This document shows, in pieces, positions 26,913 to 36,678 of a stretch of DNA of 64,000 nucleotides; the stretch's first letter is position 1, and each line of letters starts with the position of its first letter. Position numbers and translations under genes: made by a program. The notes under the pieces are model-generated. The model ran no database searches. It was not told the DNA's origin and saw only the letters and a program-made list of their open reading frames with translations. Source of the stretch: Oscillospiraceae bacterium (GTDB lineage Bacteria > Bacillota > Clostridia > Oscillospirales > Ruminococcaceae); NCBI GenBank assembly GCA_017460835.1, contig JAFUAD010000046.1:1-64000 (forward strand), in the 5' to 3' direction.

Positions 26913-28457
26913 TTAATTCAGATCAATGCCGGTGACATCGTCGATCGTCAGGGTCGTGAGCTGGCCGTTCGTCGGGGATTCGATCGCGGCGAGACGGTTT
27001 GCCTGATTGGTGATCGCCTTCTCGTAGAAGTTGCGGATATCACGCGCATTTGCGAAGGTTTTGAGGTTCTGGCCGCAGCGGATGACGAAATATTCGAGTA
27101 CGGCATCCTCCGCCTCCTTCGTGATCGTCATGCCGGATTTGGTACAGATGCTCTTGAAAATATCGAGCAGCTCGTCCGGCATATAATCCTCAAAGGTGAT
27201 GATCTTGTTGAAGCGCGAGCGCAGGCCGGGGTTGCTGTCGAGGAATTCCTCCATGAGATCGGAGTAGCCCGCCACGATCACGATGAAGTCGTCGCGGTTG
27301 TCCTCCATTGCTTTCAGCAGGGTATTGACCGCCTCCTGCCCGAAGTCGCCCTTGCCGGTGTTTGCGGTCAGCGCATAGGCCTCGTCGATAAACAGCACGC
27401 CGCCCATTGCCGAGTCGATGACTTCCTTCGTTTTGATCGCGGTCTGTCCGACATAGCCGGAGACCAGCCCGGAGCGGTCTACCTCGACAAGCTGCCCCTT
27501 CGAGAGCACGCCGAGGCATTTGTAAATTCCCGCGAGAATGCGCGCAACGGTCGTTTTGCCGGTGCCGGGGTTGCCGAGGAATGCCATATGCAGCGACATC
27601 GCGGCCTGCGGCATGCCTCTGTCCTCGCGCATTTTCCGCACGCGGATGAGGTTGATGAGGCTGTTGAGGTCCTGCTTGACTGCCTGAAGTCCGGTCAGCT
27701 CGTCGAGCTTTTTGAGCTGTTCCTCAAGCGTCAGCTCCTTTTCCTCAGCCTTTTGCGGCTGTGCCGGCTGATTGTTCTGCTGATTTGCATTTTTCTGGAA
27801 GGGCGTCTGCACATTGCCGCTTGTCGGCGTCACGGGCTTTTGCCCGGAGGGCGCCGGATTGGCCGGGGGATTCGGATTCGGATTGCCCCACGGCGAATTG
27901 CCGCCCGTCGGATAGACCGGACGCTTTGCGAGCTCCTCCCTGCGCCGCTGCTCGCGGATCATGTTCTCCCAGTTGCTGATGTACTCCATGCGGAAATTGC
28001 GGAGCGCGAGAATCAGCGCGCTGAGATCGCGCATGACAAAGGGGTCGGTCTTGCCGTTTTCGACGGTCATGAACTCCAGCCCCGCCTGATTGATGAACTC
28101 GATGAATGCAAGGCTCATGCCGCCGATCGGCAGGGTTTCGAGGTCCATTTTCAGGAACGGCATCATCATGGTGATCATGCTGTCCTTGAGGCTGTATTTC
28201 GTGATCTTGCTGCTGACATTGAAGCGGTCGATCTGGTCGGCGGACATGGTATATCCGAGCGCATCGTTCAGGTAGGCGATCTCCGCCATCGAGATATTGC
28301 CGTTGCTGCTGCTGAGATACACATAGAATTTCAGCAGTGTAAACCGCAGGTAATCCTGCATGGTCTTGCCCTGTACTCCGACATGATAGCCCTTGTCATC
28401 ACATTTTGCACAGTTCTCATAAACCTGTGTCAGCTGTCTTGCAACTGCGTCCTGCAT
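26913..28457 (-). CDS. AAA ATPase of the CbbX/SpoVK type with TerB-like N-terminus
   Basis: The 514-residue protein has an N-terminal helical domain (about 1-170) with a TerB-like stretch (FYVYLSSSNGNISMAEIAYL), a Pro/Asn/Gln-rich linker (about 178-243) and one AAA+ module (about 250-505). It shows Walker A GNPGTGKTT, the pore segment SGYVGQTA, Walker B GGVLFIDEAYAL and the arginine-finger region NPGLRSRF. Relatives remodel protein complexes (CbbX, SpoVK, EccA). The client is unknown. AGGAAGG precedes the ATG. Confidence 0.88.
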   Translation of the reverse strand: MQDAVARQLTQVYENCAKCDDKGYHVGVQGKTMQDYLRFTLLKFYVYLSSSNGNISMAEIAYLNDALGYTMSADQIDRFNVSSKITKYSLKDSMITMMMPFLKMDLETLPIGGMSLAFIEFINQAGLEFMTVENGKTDPFVMRDLSALILALRNFRMEYISNWENMIREQRRREELAKRPVYPTGGNSPWGNPNPNPPANPAPSGQKPVTPTSGNVQTPFQKNANQQNNQPAQPQKAEEKELTLEEQLKKLDELTGLQAVKQDLNSLINLIRVRKMREDRGMPQAAMSLHMAFLGNPGTGKTTVARILAGIYKCLGVLSKGQLVEVDRSGLVSGYVGQTAIKTKEVIDSAMGGVLFIDEAYALTANTGKGDFGQEAVNTLLKAMEDNRDDFIVIVAGYSDLMEEFLDSNPGLRSRFNKIITFEDYMPDELLDIFKSICTKSGMTITKEAEDAVLEYFVIRCGQNLKTFANARDIRNFYEKAITNQANRLAAIESPTNGQLTTLTIDDVTGIDLN

Positions 28458-28503
28458 AGCCCTGCATCCTTCCTTTCGGCTCCTGAGGTTTCGCGGAAGG
28501 GGA

Positions 28504-29724
28504 TTATCCGCGTGTTACCTTATGAAAAACCTTCTTGCCCTTTTTGATGATCAGATCGCTTTCGACCGCGAACTGTGCCTTTGCATCGGTGATCTTCTCG
28601 TCATTGACGGTCACGCCGCCCTGCTGGACGAGTCTGCGCGCCTCGGAGATCGAGGGGCAGAGCTTTGTTTTGACGAGCAGCGGCAGAATGCCGATCCTGC
28701 CGTCCGTGAAGTCCTCGTCGGTGAGGGTCGTGGTCGGCATATTCTCGCTGACACCGCCGCCTGCGAAGATCGCTCTTGCGGCATCCCGCTGCTTTGCGGC
28801 CTCCTCCTCGCCGTGAACGAGGGCGGTCAGCTCATATGCGAGAATCTCCTTCGCATTGTTGTAGGCCGCGCCGCTGTCGAGGTGCTGCTCCATCTCCTCG
28901 ATCTGCTCGATCGGCAGGAAGGTCAGCATTTTCAGGCATTTCACGACATCGGCATCGCCGACATTGCGCCAGTACTGGAAGAAGTCGTAGGGCGCGGTCT
29001 TTTCCGGATCGAGCCACACGGCGCCCTTTTCGGTCTTGCCCATTTTCTTGCCCTCGGAATTGAGCAGCAGGGTAATGGTCATCGCGTAGGCGTCCTTGCC
29101 GAGCTTCTTGCGGATCAGCTCCGTGCCGCCGAGCATATTTGCCCACTGGTCGTCGCCGCCGAACTGCATATTGCAGCCGTAATCCTGAAAGAGCTTGTAG
29201 AAGTCGTAGCTCTGCATGATCATGTAGTTGAATTCGAGGAAGGTCAGGCCGCGCTCCCAGCGCTGCTTGTAGCACTCGAACGAGAGCATTTTGTTGACCG
29301 AGAAGCATGCGCCGACCTCGCGGAGCACATCAATGTAGTTGAGGTTCAGCAGCCAGTCGCCGTTGTTGACCATCAGCGCCTTGCCCTCGGAAAAATCAAT
29401 AAACCGCCCCATCTGCTTTTTGAAGCATTCGCAGTTGTGCCGGATAGTCTCCGGCGTGAGCATTTTGCGCATATCGCTCTTGCCGGAGGGGTCGCCGATC
29501 ATGCCGGTGCCGCCGCCGACCAGTGCGATCGGCTTGTTGCCCGCCATCTGCATGCGCTTCATCAGGCAGAGCGCCATGAAGTGCCCGACATGCAGCGAAT
29601 CGGCGGTCGGGTCAAAGCCGATGTAGAAGGTCGCCTTGCCGTTGTTGATGAGCTCGGCGATCTCCGCCTCGTCGGTGGTCTGCGCGATCAGCCCGCGGCG
29701 TTTGAGTTCTTCGTAAAGTGTCAT
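28504..29724 (-). CDS. tyrS: Tyrosyl-tRNA synthetase
   Basis: The 406-residue class Ic synthetase has HVGH (HIGH motif, near 45), the tyrosine-binding QFGGDDQWANML near 187, KMGKT (KMSKS motif, near 230) and a C-terminal S4 RNA-binding domain (LVQQGGVTVNDEKI near 365). It charges tRNA-Tyr. AAAGGAG lies nine bases before the ATG. No T-box leader is visible in the 170 bases upstream. Confidence 0.97.
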   Translation of the reverse strand: MTLYEELKRRGLIAQTTDEAEIAELINNGKATFYIGFDPTADSLHVGHFMALCLMKRMQMAGNKPIALVGGGTGMIGDPSGKSDMRKMLTPETIRHNCECFKKQMGRFIDFSEGKALMVNNGDWLLNLNYIDVLREVGACFSVNKMLSFECYKQRWERGLTFLEFNYMIMQSYDFYKLFQDYGCNMQFGGDDQWANMLGGTELIRKKLGKDAYAMTITLLLNSEGKKMGKTEKGAVWLDPEKTAPYDFFQYWRNVGDADVVKCLKMLTFLPIEQIEEMEQHLDSGAAYNNAKEILAYELTALVHGEEEAAKQRDAARAIFAGGGVSENMPTTTLTDEDFTDGRIGILPLLVKTKLCPSISEARRLVQQGGVTVNDEKITDAKAQFAVESDLIIKKGKKVFHKVTRG

Positions 29725-29895
29725 GTTTTCATTCTCCTTTATGGTTCTGCATCCGGAAAGGCGGATGCGGTGATTTCTGTTATGATCTGCCGGATGCGGG
29801 TTTGCCCCGCGTCATATATCGTGCTTCATCCAGCGGCAGATGCAGCCAGTGCCAGATTGCAGCATGGCTGTGAAAGCCCAGTATTTGCATGCATT

Positions 29896-30651
29896 TCACC
29901 TCATCGCAATGCCCTTTGCGCGGCAGTCTGCCTTGACCTGCGGGATCGTCAGCTCGCCGAAGTGAAAGAGCGAAGCCGCAAGCGCAGCCGTCGCATCGGT
30001 CTCCTGAAAGACAGTCGCGAAGTCGCTCAATTTCCCCGCTCCGCCCGATGCGATCACAGGAATCCGCACCCGCGCACAGACTGCTTTCAGCATTTCGAGA
30101 TCGAAGCCGCCGCGCACGCCGTCCGTATCAATCGAATTCAGGCAGATTTCGCCCGCGCCGCGCCGCTCGATCTCCTCGACCCACTCCAGCAGATCGACGT
30201 GCATGTCGATCCTGCCGCCGTTGGCGAAGACGGTGTAGCCGCCCTTGCCGTCGCGCTTCGCGTCGATGCCGACGACAATGCACTGCGAGCCGAAAATCTC
30301 GGCGCCGTCAGAAATAAGCTGCGGATTTTTCACCGCCGCGGAGTTGATGCTGATCTTATCGGCGCCTGCCCGGAGCGTTTCGCGCATGTCCTCGACGGTC
30401 GAAATGCCGCCGCCGACCGTCAGCGGGACAAAGACCTGCTTTGCGGTCTCGCGCACGACGTCGAGGAAGGTGCCTCTGCCCTCATGCGACGCAACAATGT
30501 CATAAAAAACGATTTCATCTGCGCCCTGCCGGTTGTACTCAGCAGCGCAGGCGACCGGGTCTCCGACATCCTTTACGCCCTCGAAATTCACGCCCTTGAC
30601 GACCTTTCCGTGCCGGACATCGAGGCAGGGGATGATTCTTTTTGCAAGCAT
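29896..30651 (-). CDS. hisF: Imidazole glycerol phosphate synthase cyclase subunit
   Basis: The 251-residue (beta/alpha)8 barrel joins ammonia from HisH with PRFAR to give imidazole glycerol phosphate and AICAR. The start [19 protein letters not shown] with Asp11, the phosphate loop VGGGIS near 82, Asp130 in GIDAKRD and ASGGAG near 201 are all present. It follows the hisA fusion gene by 14 bases and ends the his cluster in this window; no hisI gene follows. Confidence 0.97.
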   Translation of the reverse strand: MLAKRIIPCLDVRHGKVVKGVNFEGVKDVGDPVACAAEYNRQGADEIVFYDIVASHEGRGTFLDVVRETAKQVFVPLTVGGGISTVEDMRETLRAGADKISINSAAVKNPQLISDGAEIFGSQCIVVGIDAKRDGKGGYTVFANGGRIDMHVDLLEWVEEIERRGAGEICLNSIDTDGVRGGFDLEMLKAVCARVRIPVIASGGAGKLSDFATVFQETDATAALAASLFHFGELTIPQVKADCRAKGIAMR

Positions 30652-30665
30652 ATTGCTCTCCTTTA

Positions 30666-31832
30666 TCAGTATTCCGGATCCGTCCGGATCATCTCGGCAA
30701 GTGCCAGATTCCGGTAGTTCAGATCCTCGCGCAGCGAGAATCCCATGCGCTCCCAGAACGCATTTCCGATTTCATTTTGTTTGAATGCGACGAGCGCCGC
30801 CTTGTTGATGTGCTCGGCCTTCAGCGCTTCCAGTGCGCGGGCAAGCAGCTTTGTGCCGATGCCGCGCCGGCGGTGCTCCGGGGAGACGGACATATGCTGG
30901 ATGTAACCTCTGCGCCCGTCGTGTCCGCAGAGGATTGCGCCAGCAATTACGCCGTTTTCGACCGCAACAAACGATGTGCTCGGGTTGCGCTCCAGATAGC
31001 GCGCGATGCCCTCGCGGGAATCGTCGAGGTTGTTGAGCCCGTTGCCGCATGCCGTCCACAGGGCAAACAGCGCGTCGTAATCTGCAATCTGCATCGGGCG
31101 AATCTGCATAGAATCCGCAATCTGAATCGCCTCATGAAGATCGAGCGTACCCTGATAGAGCGATTTCCCCGCGATCGTGCCGTACAGCCCGAGATCGCGG
31201 CAGATGACGATATCGTCGATCGTATGAACGCCGCCGGATGCAACAATATTGCACTGACCGGCGGTTGCCTCCGCGAGCTTTTTCAGCTGCGCGGTGCTGA
31301 CGCCGGAAAGCGTGCCGTCCTTCGAGATATCCGTGAAAATAATCGTTCTGACGCCGATGCGGATCATCTCCGCTGCGAGGTCAAGATAATACACATTACT
31401 GGTTTCGAGCCAGCCCTCCGTCGCGACCATTTCGTTCTTTGCGTCAATTCCGACGACGATTTTCTCGCTCCCGAATTCTCTGATCGCATCGGCGACAAGC
31501 TGCGGATTTTTCAGCGCCGCAGAGCCGAGAATCACGCGCGCGATGCCGAGCTCCAGATAGGCTTTGATCGTGTCGAGCGTGCGGATTCCGCCGCCGACCT
31601 CAACCTTCAGATGCGTCTGCTCCGCGATCTGCCGGTAGATTTCCGTATTGACCGGATACCCGGCTTTCGCGCCGTCCAGATCGACCATATGAATCCATTG
31701 TGCGCCGGCAGCCTCAAACTTTTTTGCGGTTTCGAGCGGGTTTTCCGCGACCTTTGCGGCGGTCGCATAGTCGCCCTGCACAAGCCGGACGCACTGCCCG
31801 CCGATGATGTCGATTGCGGGAAATATGATCAT
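30666..31832 (-). CDS. hisA: HisA isomerase fused to a GNAT acetyltransferase
   Basis: The 388-residue protein has a complete HisA barrel (about 1-240: [14 protein letters not shown] with Asp8, VGGGIRT near 79, Asp in FTDISKDGT near 167, ASGGVH near 197) that isomerises ProFAR to PRFAR. A full GNAT domain follows without a break (about 243-388: [13 protein letters not shown], then the acetyl-CoA loop [11 protein letters not shown] near 335 and [13 protein letters not shown]). No stop or frameshift separates them. The GNAT may act on a small molecule or protein unrelated to histidine. The start overlaps the hisH stop by four bases. Confidence 0.93.
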   Translation of the reverse strand: MIIFPAIDIIGGQCVRLVQGDYATAAKVAENPLETAKKFEAAGAQWIHMVDLDGAKAGYPVNTEIYRQIAEQTHLKVEVGGGIRTLDTIKAYLELGIARVILGSAALKNPQLVADAIREFGSEKIVVGIDAKNEMVATEGWLETSNVYYLDLAAEMIRIGVRTIIFTDISKDGTLSGVSTAQLKKLAEATAGQCNIVASGGVHTIDDIVICRDLGLYGTIAGKSLYQGTLDLHEAIQIADSMQIRPMQIADYDALFALWTACGNGLNNLDDSREGIARYLERNPSTSFVAVENGVIAGAILCGHDGRRGYIQHMSVSPEHRRRGIGTKLLARALEALKAEHINKAALVAFKQNEIGNAFWERMGFSLREDLNYRNLALAEMIRTDPEY

Positions 31833-32434
31833 CTTGCCATCTCCTCAAAATTCCGCAGCATTTGCAGCCCCTTTTCGCCGGATTTTTCCGGGTGATACTG
31901 CGAGCCGAACACATACTGCCCGTCCGTCACAAGCGCGGGAACCTTCCCGTCGTAATCGGCATAGGCGATGATATACCGGTCGTCGCAGAATGCCTGATAG
32001 GAATGCACAAAGTAAGTATATACTGGATTTTCGATATTTTTAAGCAGCGGGCTCTCCTGCGTGATGACCAACTCGTTCCAGCCCATATGCGGGATGATGA
32101 CGCGCTTTGAGGGAATCCTGCTGACCTCGCCGGGAATCAGCCCGAGCCCGTCGCAGAGCCCGTTTTCGTCCGAGCGGTCAAAGAGCATCTGCATGCCGAG
32201 GCAGATGCCGAGCAGCGGTTTTTTCTTCGCATTTTCGCGGATTGCGCCGATCAGACCGGTTGCGCGGAGCGATTCCATCGCCGCAGGAAATGCACCGACG
32301 CCCGGCAGAATGACCGCATCTGCGCGGTCGATGACAGCCGTCTCCTTCGTGACCTCATGCGGAATATTCAGATATTGCAGCGCATTGCAGACCGAAAACA
32401 GGTTGCCCGCGCCGTAGTCAATGACCGCGATCAT
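31829..32434 (-). CDS. hisH: Imidazole glycerol phosphate synthase glutaminase subunit
   Basis: The 201-residue class I glutaminase has the oxyanion region LPGVGAFP near 45, nucleophile Cys in LGICLGMQML near 79, and His-Glu in YHPEKSG near 181. It feeds ammonia to HisF. AAAGGAG lies before the ATG, and the gene starts right after the hisB stop. Confidence 0.97.
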   Translation of the reverse strand: MIAVIDYGAGNLFSVCNALQYLNIPHEVTKETAVIDRADAVILPGVGAFPAAMESLRATGLIGAIRENAKKKPLLGICLGMQMLFDRSDENGLCDGLGLIPGEVSRIPSKRVIIPHMGWNELVITQESPLLKNIENPVYTYFVHSYQAFCDDRYIIAYADYDGKVPALVTDGQYVFGSQYHPEKSGEKGLQMLRNFEEMAR

Positions 32435-33016
32435 TCAGAGTGCTCCTTTCGTGGACAGCACCGTGCCGTCCTCATTTTCCTTCACAGCCGCCTTCAGCGC
32501 GTGCGCGAATGCCTTGAACAGCGCCTCGCATTTGTGGTGGTCGTTGCTGCCGTAGCACATGTCAAGGTGCAGCGTGATGCCGGCATTGACCGCCAGTGCG
32601 CGGAAGAATTCCTCCGTCAGACAGGCATCATAGCTGCCAATCATCTGATTTGTGAAGCTGCCGCGGAACACGACATACGGGCGGTTTGAGAGGTCGAGTG
32701 CGCAGAAGGAGAGCGCCTCGTCCATCGGGATATAGGCGCTGCCGTAGCGTGCGATGCCGGATTTGTCGCCGAGCGCCTGCATCAGCGCCTGCCCGATGAC
32801 AATGCCGGTGTCCTCGACGGTGTGGTGGCCGTCCACATGCAGATCGCCCTCTGCGCGGACGGTCATGCTGATGCCGCTGTGCCGTGACATGGCCGTCAGC
32901 ATGTGGTCAAAGAAGCCGATGCCGGTCGAAATATCGCTGATTCCCTTGCCGTCGAGCCGGACGGTCACGGTGATCTGTGTTTCTCTTGTGTTTCGTGTGA
33001 CGGTTGCCTCTCTCAT
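32435..33016 (-). CDS. hisB: Imidazoleglycerol-phosphate dehydratase
   Basis: The 193-residue single-domain enzyme dehydrates imidazole glycerol phosphate with two Mn ions held by His/Glu motifs: GFFDHMLT near 34, DLHVDGHHTVEDTG near 58-71 and NDHHKCEALFKAFA near 157-170. It lacks the phosphatase domain found in enterobacterial HisB. GGGAGG lies five bases before the ATG. It is the first his gene of this cluster; hisG, hisD and hisC are not in the window. Confidence 0.97.
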   Translation of the reverse strand: MREATVTRNTRETQITVTVRLDGKGISDISTGIGFFDHMLTAMSRHSGISMTVRAEGDLHVDGHHTVEDTGIVIGQALMQALGDKSGIARYGSAYIPMDEALSFCALDLSNRPYVVFRGSFTNQMIGSYDACLTEEFFRALAVNAGITLHLDMCYGSNDHHKCEALFKAFAHALKAAVKENEDGTVLSTKGAL

Positions 33017-33051
33017 AGTTGCCTCCCGCGTTTGAAATGTTACGATTTTGC

Positions 33052-33564
33052 TTATGATATGATCCAGAATTTGAGGACGAAATCATACAGCATATGAATA
33101 AAAATCGGCAGAACGATGTTTTTATGCTTCAAAAAGCATATGCTGATCAGAACGCTGAACAGCAGGATGCTGACAAATTCGTAGCCGGTAATCGTACTGA
33201 GAAACTCGCCGCTCTGAATCCATCCGGGGAAGTGAATGCACAAAAACATGACGGCATTCAGCGCGATCATCCGGATATCGCGGCCGGAGCGTGCCGTTGC
33301 ATTCAGCAGCCAGCCGCGGAAAACCAGTTCCTCTGTGATGCCGACGAGCAGCAGCCAATGGTGATGCTTCAGAGAAAAATCGGGGTTGATGTGCAGATTC
33401 CCCTGCGTGAGCGCGAGCAGATGACCGCCGCCGCTCAGTGCCGAAAGGAGCAAAATCCAGAGCAGTGCCGGAACCGCCCATGCTGCGGTTTTTACGCCGG
33501 TTGACAGAATCTCAAACAGCAGCGAATCCTGCATCGCATCCTTGAGCACCGGCCGGATGTACAA
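33052..33564 (-). CDS. CPBP-family intramembrane protease homologue, N-terminally shortened
   Basis: About 170 residues with three to four membrane helices carry the CPBP (Abi) motifs: GITEELVFRGWLL (EExxxR), FLCIHFPGW with His, and HMLYD near the end. The family cleaves substrates within the membrane or matures peptides. The only start codon is TTG at 33564 with no ribosome site. The frame upstream stays open and protein-like (VFYGFWTLWA) but has no start before a stop at about 33640. The 5' end seems lost, so this is perhaps a pseudogene. Confidence 0.55.
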   Translation of the reverse strand: MYIRPVLKDAMQDSLLFEILSTGVKTAAWAVPALLWILLLSALSGGGHLLALTQGNLHINPDFSLKHHHWLLLVGITEELVFRGWLLNATARSGRDIRMIALNAVMFLCIHFPGWIQSGEFLSTITGYEFVSILLFSVLISICFLKHKNIVLPIFIHMLYDFVLKFWIIS

Positions 33565-33658
33565 TGCCCAAAGCGTCCAGAATCCGTAAAAAACCCTGAA
33601 TAGAGAATGACTGCCGGAATCCTGCCGGATTTTTGCTGCGCGGCTTTAGATGTGCCGC

Positions 33659-35182
33659 TCATAATGCCGCGAGCGCCTTATACTGCTCCTTCAGCGCCGG
33701 ATAGATCTGTCGGTAGAGCTGATAGTACCGCTCATAGACCGGAACCGCATCCGGGTTCGGCGCACAGGTCTTGTCTGTGCCGATAATTGCCTCACATGCC
33801 TCCGGAACGGATGCATATGCGCCGGTTCCGACCATCGCAAGGATCGCGACGCCGAGCGCCGGCCCCTCCTTCGATCTGGTCGTCTGAATCGGGCAGCCGA
33901 ACAGATCGGCGAGCATCTGCCGCCAGAGCGGTGACGATCCGCCGCCGCCGCATGCCATCATGCTGTCCACGACGATCTTCATCTCGCGGAACACTTCAAG
34001 GCAGTCGCGGAGCGAATAGGTGACGCCCTCCATGACTGCACGCAGCAGATCGCGCTTCCCGTGCATCGCGGAGAGCCCGAAGAACACGCCTCTTGCGTCC
34101 GCGTCGAGATGCGGCGTGCGCTCACCCATGAGATAGGGCAGATAGAGCAGGCGGTTTGCGCCGATTGGCGACTGCTCCGCTTCCTTGTCCATTAAATAGT
34201 ATTCATCGACGCCCATGCCCTTTGCGGTCTGCTTTTCGGCATTGCAGAAGTTGTCGCGGAACCATTTGAGCGAGAGCCCCGCGCCCTGCGTGACGCCCAT
34301 GACATGCCAGCAGCCGGGGACGGCGCAGCAGAAGGTGTGAACTCTGCCCTTGGGGTCAATCGAAATCTGTGAGCTGTGCGCGAACACGACACCGCTTGTG
34401 CCGATCGTCGTGAACGCCTTGCCGTCCGATGCAACGCCCGTACCGATCGCAGCCGCGGCATTGTCGCCCGCGCCGCCGACAACCGGCGTTCCGGCATTGA
34501 GCCCGGTCTGTTTTGCCGCTTCTGCGGTCAGGGTGCCAGTGATCTCCGGCGACTCATAGACCTTTGCAAGAAGATTTTTGTCGATTTCGAGCTTTTCGAG
34601 CACCTCGTCCGACCAGCAGCGGTTTGGAATATCGAGGAGCTGCATGCCGGAGGCATCGGAAACCTCCGTGGCATATTCGCCCGTCAGGATGAATCGGATG
34701 TAATCCTTCGGGAGCAGTATATGAGCGCATTTCGCGTAATTTTCAGGTTCATGGTTCCGCACCCACAAAATCTTAGATGCGGTAAAGCCGGTCAGTGCGG
34801 GGTTTGCGGTAATTTCAATCAGCCGCTCAGCACCGACCCGCTCGGTGATTTCTTCACATTCCTTTGCGGTTCTCTGGTCGCACCAGATGATAGACGGGCG
34901 GATGACGGCATTCTGCGCATCCAGCATGACAAGCCCGTGCATCTGTCCGGAGAGCCCGATGCCCTTGACATCGCCGGCATCGGCGCCGCTCTGCTTCATG
35001 ACCGCCGCCATCGTGTGCAGGACGGCATTTGCCCAGTCCTGCGGGTTCTGCTCCGCATAGCCGTTCTGCGGCTGATAGAGCGGATATTCCTCTGCCGCCG
35101 AAGCGATCACATTGCCTGTTACGTCAAACAGCACGGTTTTCGTGCCGCTTGTTCCGATATCAATACCGAGATAGTAATTCAT
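33659..35182 (-). CDS. xylB: Xylulokinase
   Basis: The 507-residue FGGY-family kinase phosphorylates D-xylulose to xylulose 5-phosphate. It has GIDIGTSGTKTVLFD near 6-20, SGQMHGLV near 75, the catalytic Asp in GGAGDNAAAAIGTG near 236, and ATP-binding ACGGGGSSPLWRQMLAD near 402-418. ATG 35182 is chosen for the AGGGGG site and because the family starts here; a longer frame upstream runs through the intergenic hairpin. It follows xylA, separated by 94 bases. Confidence 0.96.
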   Translation of the reverse strand: MNYYLGIDIGTSGTKTVLFDVTGNVIASAAEEYPLYQPQNGYAEQNPQDWANAVLHTMAAVMKQSGADAGDVKGIGLSGQMHGLVMLDAQNAVIRPSIIWCDQRTAKECEEITERVGAERLIEITANPALTGFTASKILWVRNHEPENYAKCAHILLPKDYIRFILTGEYATEVSDASGMQLLDIPNRCWSDEVLEKLEIDKNLLAKVYESPEITGTLTAEAAKQTGLNAGTPVVGGAGDNAAAAIGTGVASDGKAFTTIGTSGVVFAHSSQISIDPKGRVHTFCCAVPGCWHVMGVTQGAGLSLKWFRDNFCNAEKQTAKGMGVDEYYLMDKEAEQSPIGANRLLYLPYLMGERTPHLDADARGVFFGLSAMHGKRDLLRAVMEGVTYSLRDCLEVFREMKIVVDSMMACGGGGSSPLWRQMLADLFGCPIQTTRSKEGPALGVAILAMVGTGAYASVPEACEAIIGTDKTCAPNPDAVPVYERYYQLYRQIYPALKEQYKALAAL

Positions 35183-35233
35183 TGTAAAATCCCCCTGCTT
35201 TGCGGTTACATGCACCTTACATATGATTTTTGT

Positions 35234-35266
35234 ATGCGGGCAGATTGGTTCTCTGCCCGCATACGG
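35234..35266. other. Strong hairpin between xylA and xylB
   Basis: GTATGCGGGCAG (35234-35245) pairs perfectly with CTGCCCGCATAC (35255-35266). On the minus strand it is followed by AAAAAT, not a T-run, so it is unlikely to be a normal terminator. It may protect the xylA mRNA 3' end and lower xylB expression. Confidence 0.65.
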
Positions 35267-35276
35267 TTGCTTATGT

Positions 35277-36602
35277 TCAGAGCGTAAAGAGCACGTTATT
35301 GACAATTGCTTCGAGCATTTCCTGTCTGCCACTGGTGAGGGAATCGGTTACCTCGCCCTTTTCCAATGCATAGGCCTCCAGCTCCTCGAAGCCGACCTTG
35401 CCGTCGATGATGTCCTTGCCGATGCCGGTCGTCCAGCTCGCATAGCGCTCCTCGACGAACTTGTCGAGTCTGCCGTCCGCGATCAGGGCGCGGGCTGCCT
35501 TGAAGCCGAGTGCGAAGGTGTCCATGCCGGCGATGTAGGAGAGGAAGATATCCTCCGGCGTAAAGCTGCCGCGGCGGGCCTTTGCATCGAAGTTCAGGCC
35601 GCCGTTTGTGAAGCCGCCCGCCTTGATGACCTCGTACATGCAGAGGGTCGCGTCATAGATATTGGTCGGGAACTGGTCGGTATCCCAGCCCAGCAGCGGG
35701 TCGCCCTGGTTTGCGTCGATCGAACCGAACTTGCCGTTCTCTCTTGCGACGCGGAGCTCATGCTGGAAGGTGTGCTGTGCGAGGGTCGCGTGGTTTGCCT
35801 CGATGTTCATGAAGAAATCCTTTTCGAGGTCATACTTCTTCAGGAAGCCGAGCACGGTTGCGGTGTCGAAATCGTACTGATGCTTGGTCGGCTCCTTCGG
35901 CTTGGGCTCAATGTAGAAATCGCCGTCGTATCCCTTCGAGCGCGCATACTTGACTGCGAGCTTTAAGAGGCGCGCCATGTTGTCCTGCTCCAGCGCGTAA
36001 TTGGTGTTCAGCAGGGTCTCATAGCCCTCTCTGCCGCCCCAGAAGACATAGCCCTTGCCGCCGAGCTTGATGGTCGCGTCGATCGCCTTCTTGATCTGTG
36101 CCGCAGCATAGGCGAACACATCGGCAGAGGGGGAGGTGCCGGCGCCGTGCATGAAGCGCGGGTGGTCAAATGCCTTTGCAGTACCCCAGAGCAGCTTCTT
36201 TGCGGGATCGGCCTTCATCTTCTCCGCGATGTAGTCCACGATCTCGTCGAGCTTTGCGTTGGTCTCCGCGAGTGTGCCGTATTCCGGCGAGAGGTCGCGG
36301 TCATGGAAGCAGAAATAGTCGATGGAGAGCTTGTCCATGATCTCGAACGCCGCATCGACCTTTGCCTTTGCGCGCGCCTCGGGCTCAGACTGTCCCCATG
36401 TCTTGTCCGCAGTGCCGACGCCGAACATATCGGTGCCGTCGCCGCCCATCGTGTGCCACCAGCTCAGCGCAAACTTCAGGTGCTCGCGCATCGGCTTGCC
36501 GTCGATGATCTCATCGGGATTGTAATACTTGAATGCGAGTGCGTTTTTGGAATCCTTGCCCTCATAGGGGATCTTGCTGATGTTCGGGAAAAATTCGCTC
36601 AT
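35277..36602 (-). CDS. xylA: Xylose isomerase
   Basis: The 441-residue class II enzyme converts D-xylose to D-xylulose. Catalytic and metal-binding segments are [11 protein letters not shown] near 97 (catalytic His), [12 protein letters not shown] near 186, the metal-binding Glu in [15 protein letters not shown] near 230, [17 protein letters not shown] near 267 and [15 protein letters not shown] near 295. AAGGAGG lies eight bases before the ATG. It forms a unit with xylB for pentose use, fitting a plant-fibre degrader. Confidence 0.97.
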   Translation of the reverse strand: MSEFFPNISKIPYEGKDSKNALAFKYYNPDEIIDGKPMREHLKFALSWWHTMGGDGTDMFGVGTADKTWGQSEPEARAKAKVDAAFEIMDKLSIDYFCFHDRDLSPEYGTLAETNAKLDEIVDYIAEKMKADPAKKLLWGTAKAFDHPRFMHGAGTSPSADVFAYAAAQIKKAIDATIKLGGKGYVFWGGREGYETLLNTNYALEQDNMARLLKLAVKYARSKGYDGDFYIEPKPKEPTKHQYDFDTATVLGFLKKYDLEKDFFMNIEANHATLAQHTFQHELRVARENGKFGSIDANQGDPLLGWDTDQFPTNIYDATLCMYEVIKAGGFTNGGLNFDAKARRGSFTPEDIFLSYIAGMDTFALGFKAARALIADGRLDKFVEERYASWTTGIGKDIIDGKVGFEELEAYALEKGEVTDSLTSGRQEMLEAIVNNVLFTL

Positions 36603-36678
36603 GATTGGTAACCTCCTTGCCGGATTGATCCGGATTTATTTATATCGTGCGTGCCGCCTGCACGCATGGGGTACAGGG

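Noticed and set aside
29725..29895. 36-codon ORF and possible T-box between hisF and tyrS
   Set aside because: The ORF is short and unrecognised, and no T-box stem, specifier loop or antiterminator is visible.
28522..30717. 731-codon ORF on the plus strand
   Set aside because: It is the antisense frame of tyrS and hisF, with no ribosome site and an Asp/Arg/Ala-rich composition typical of shadows in GC-rich genes.
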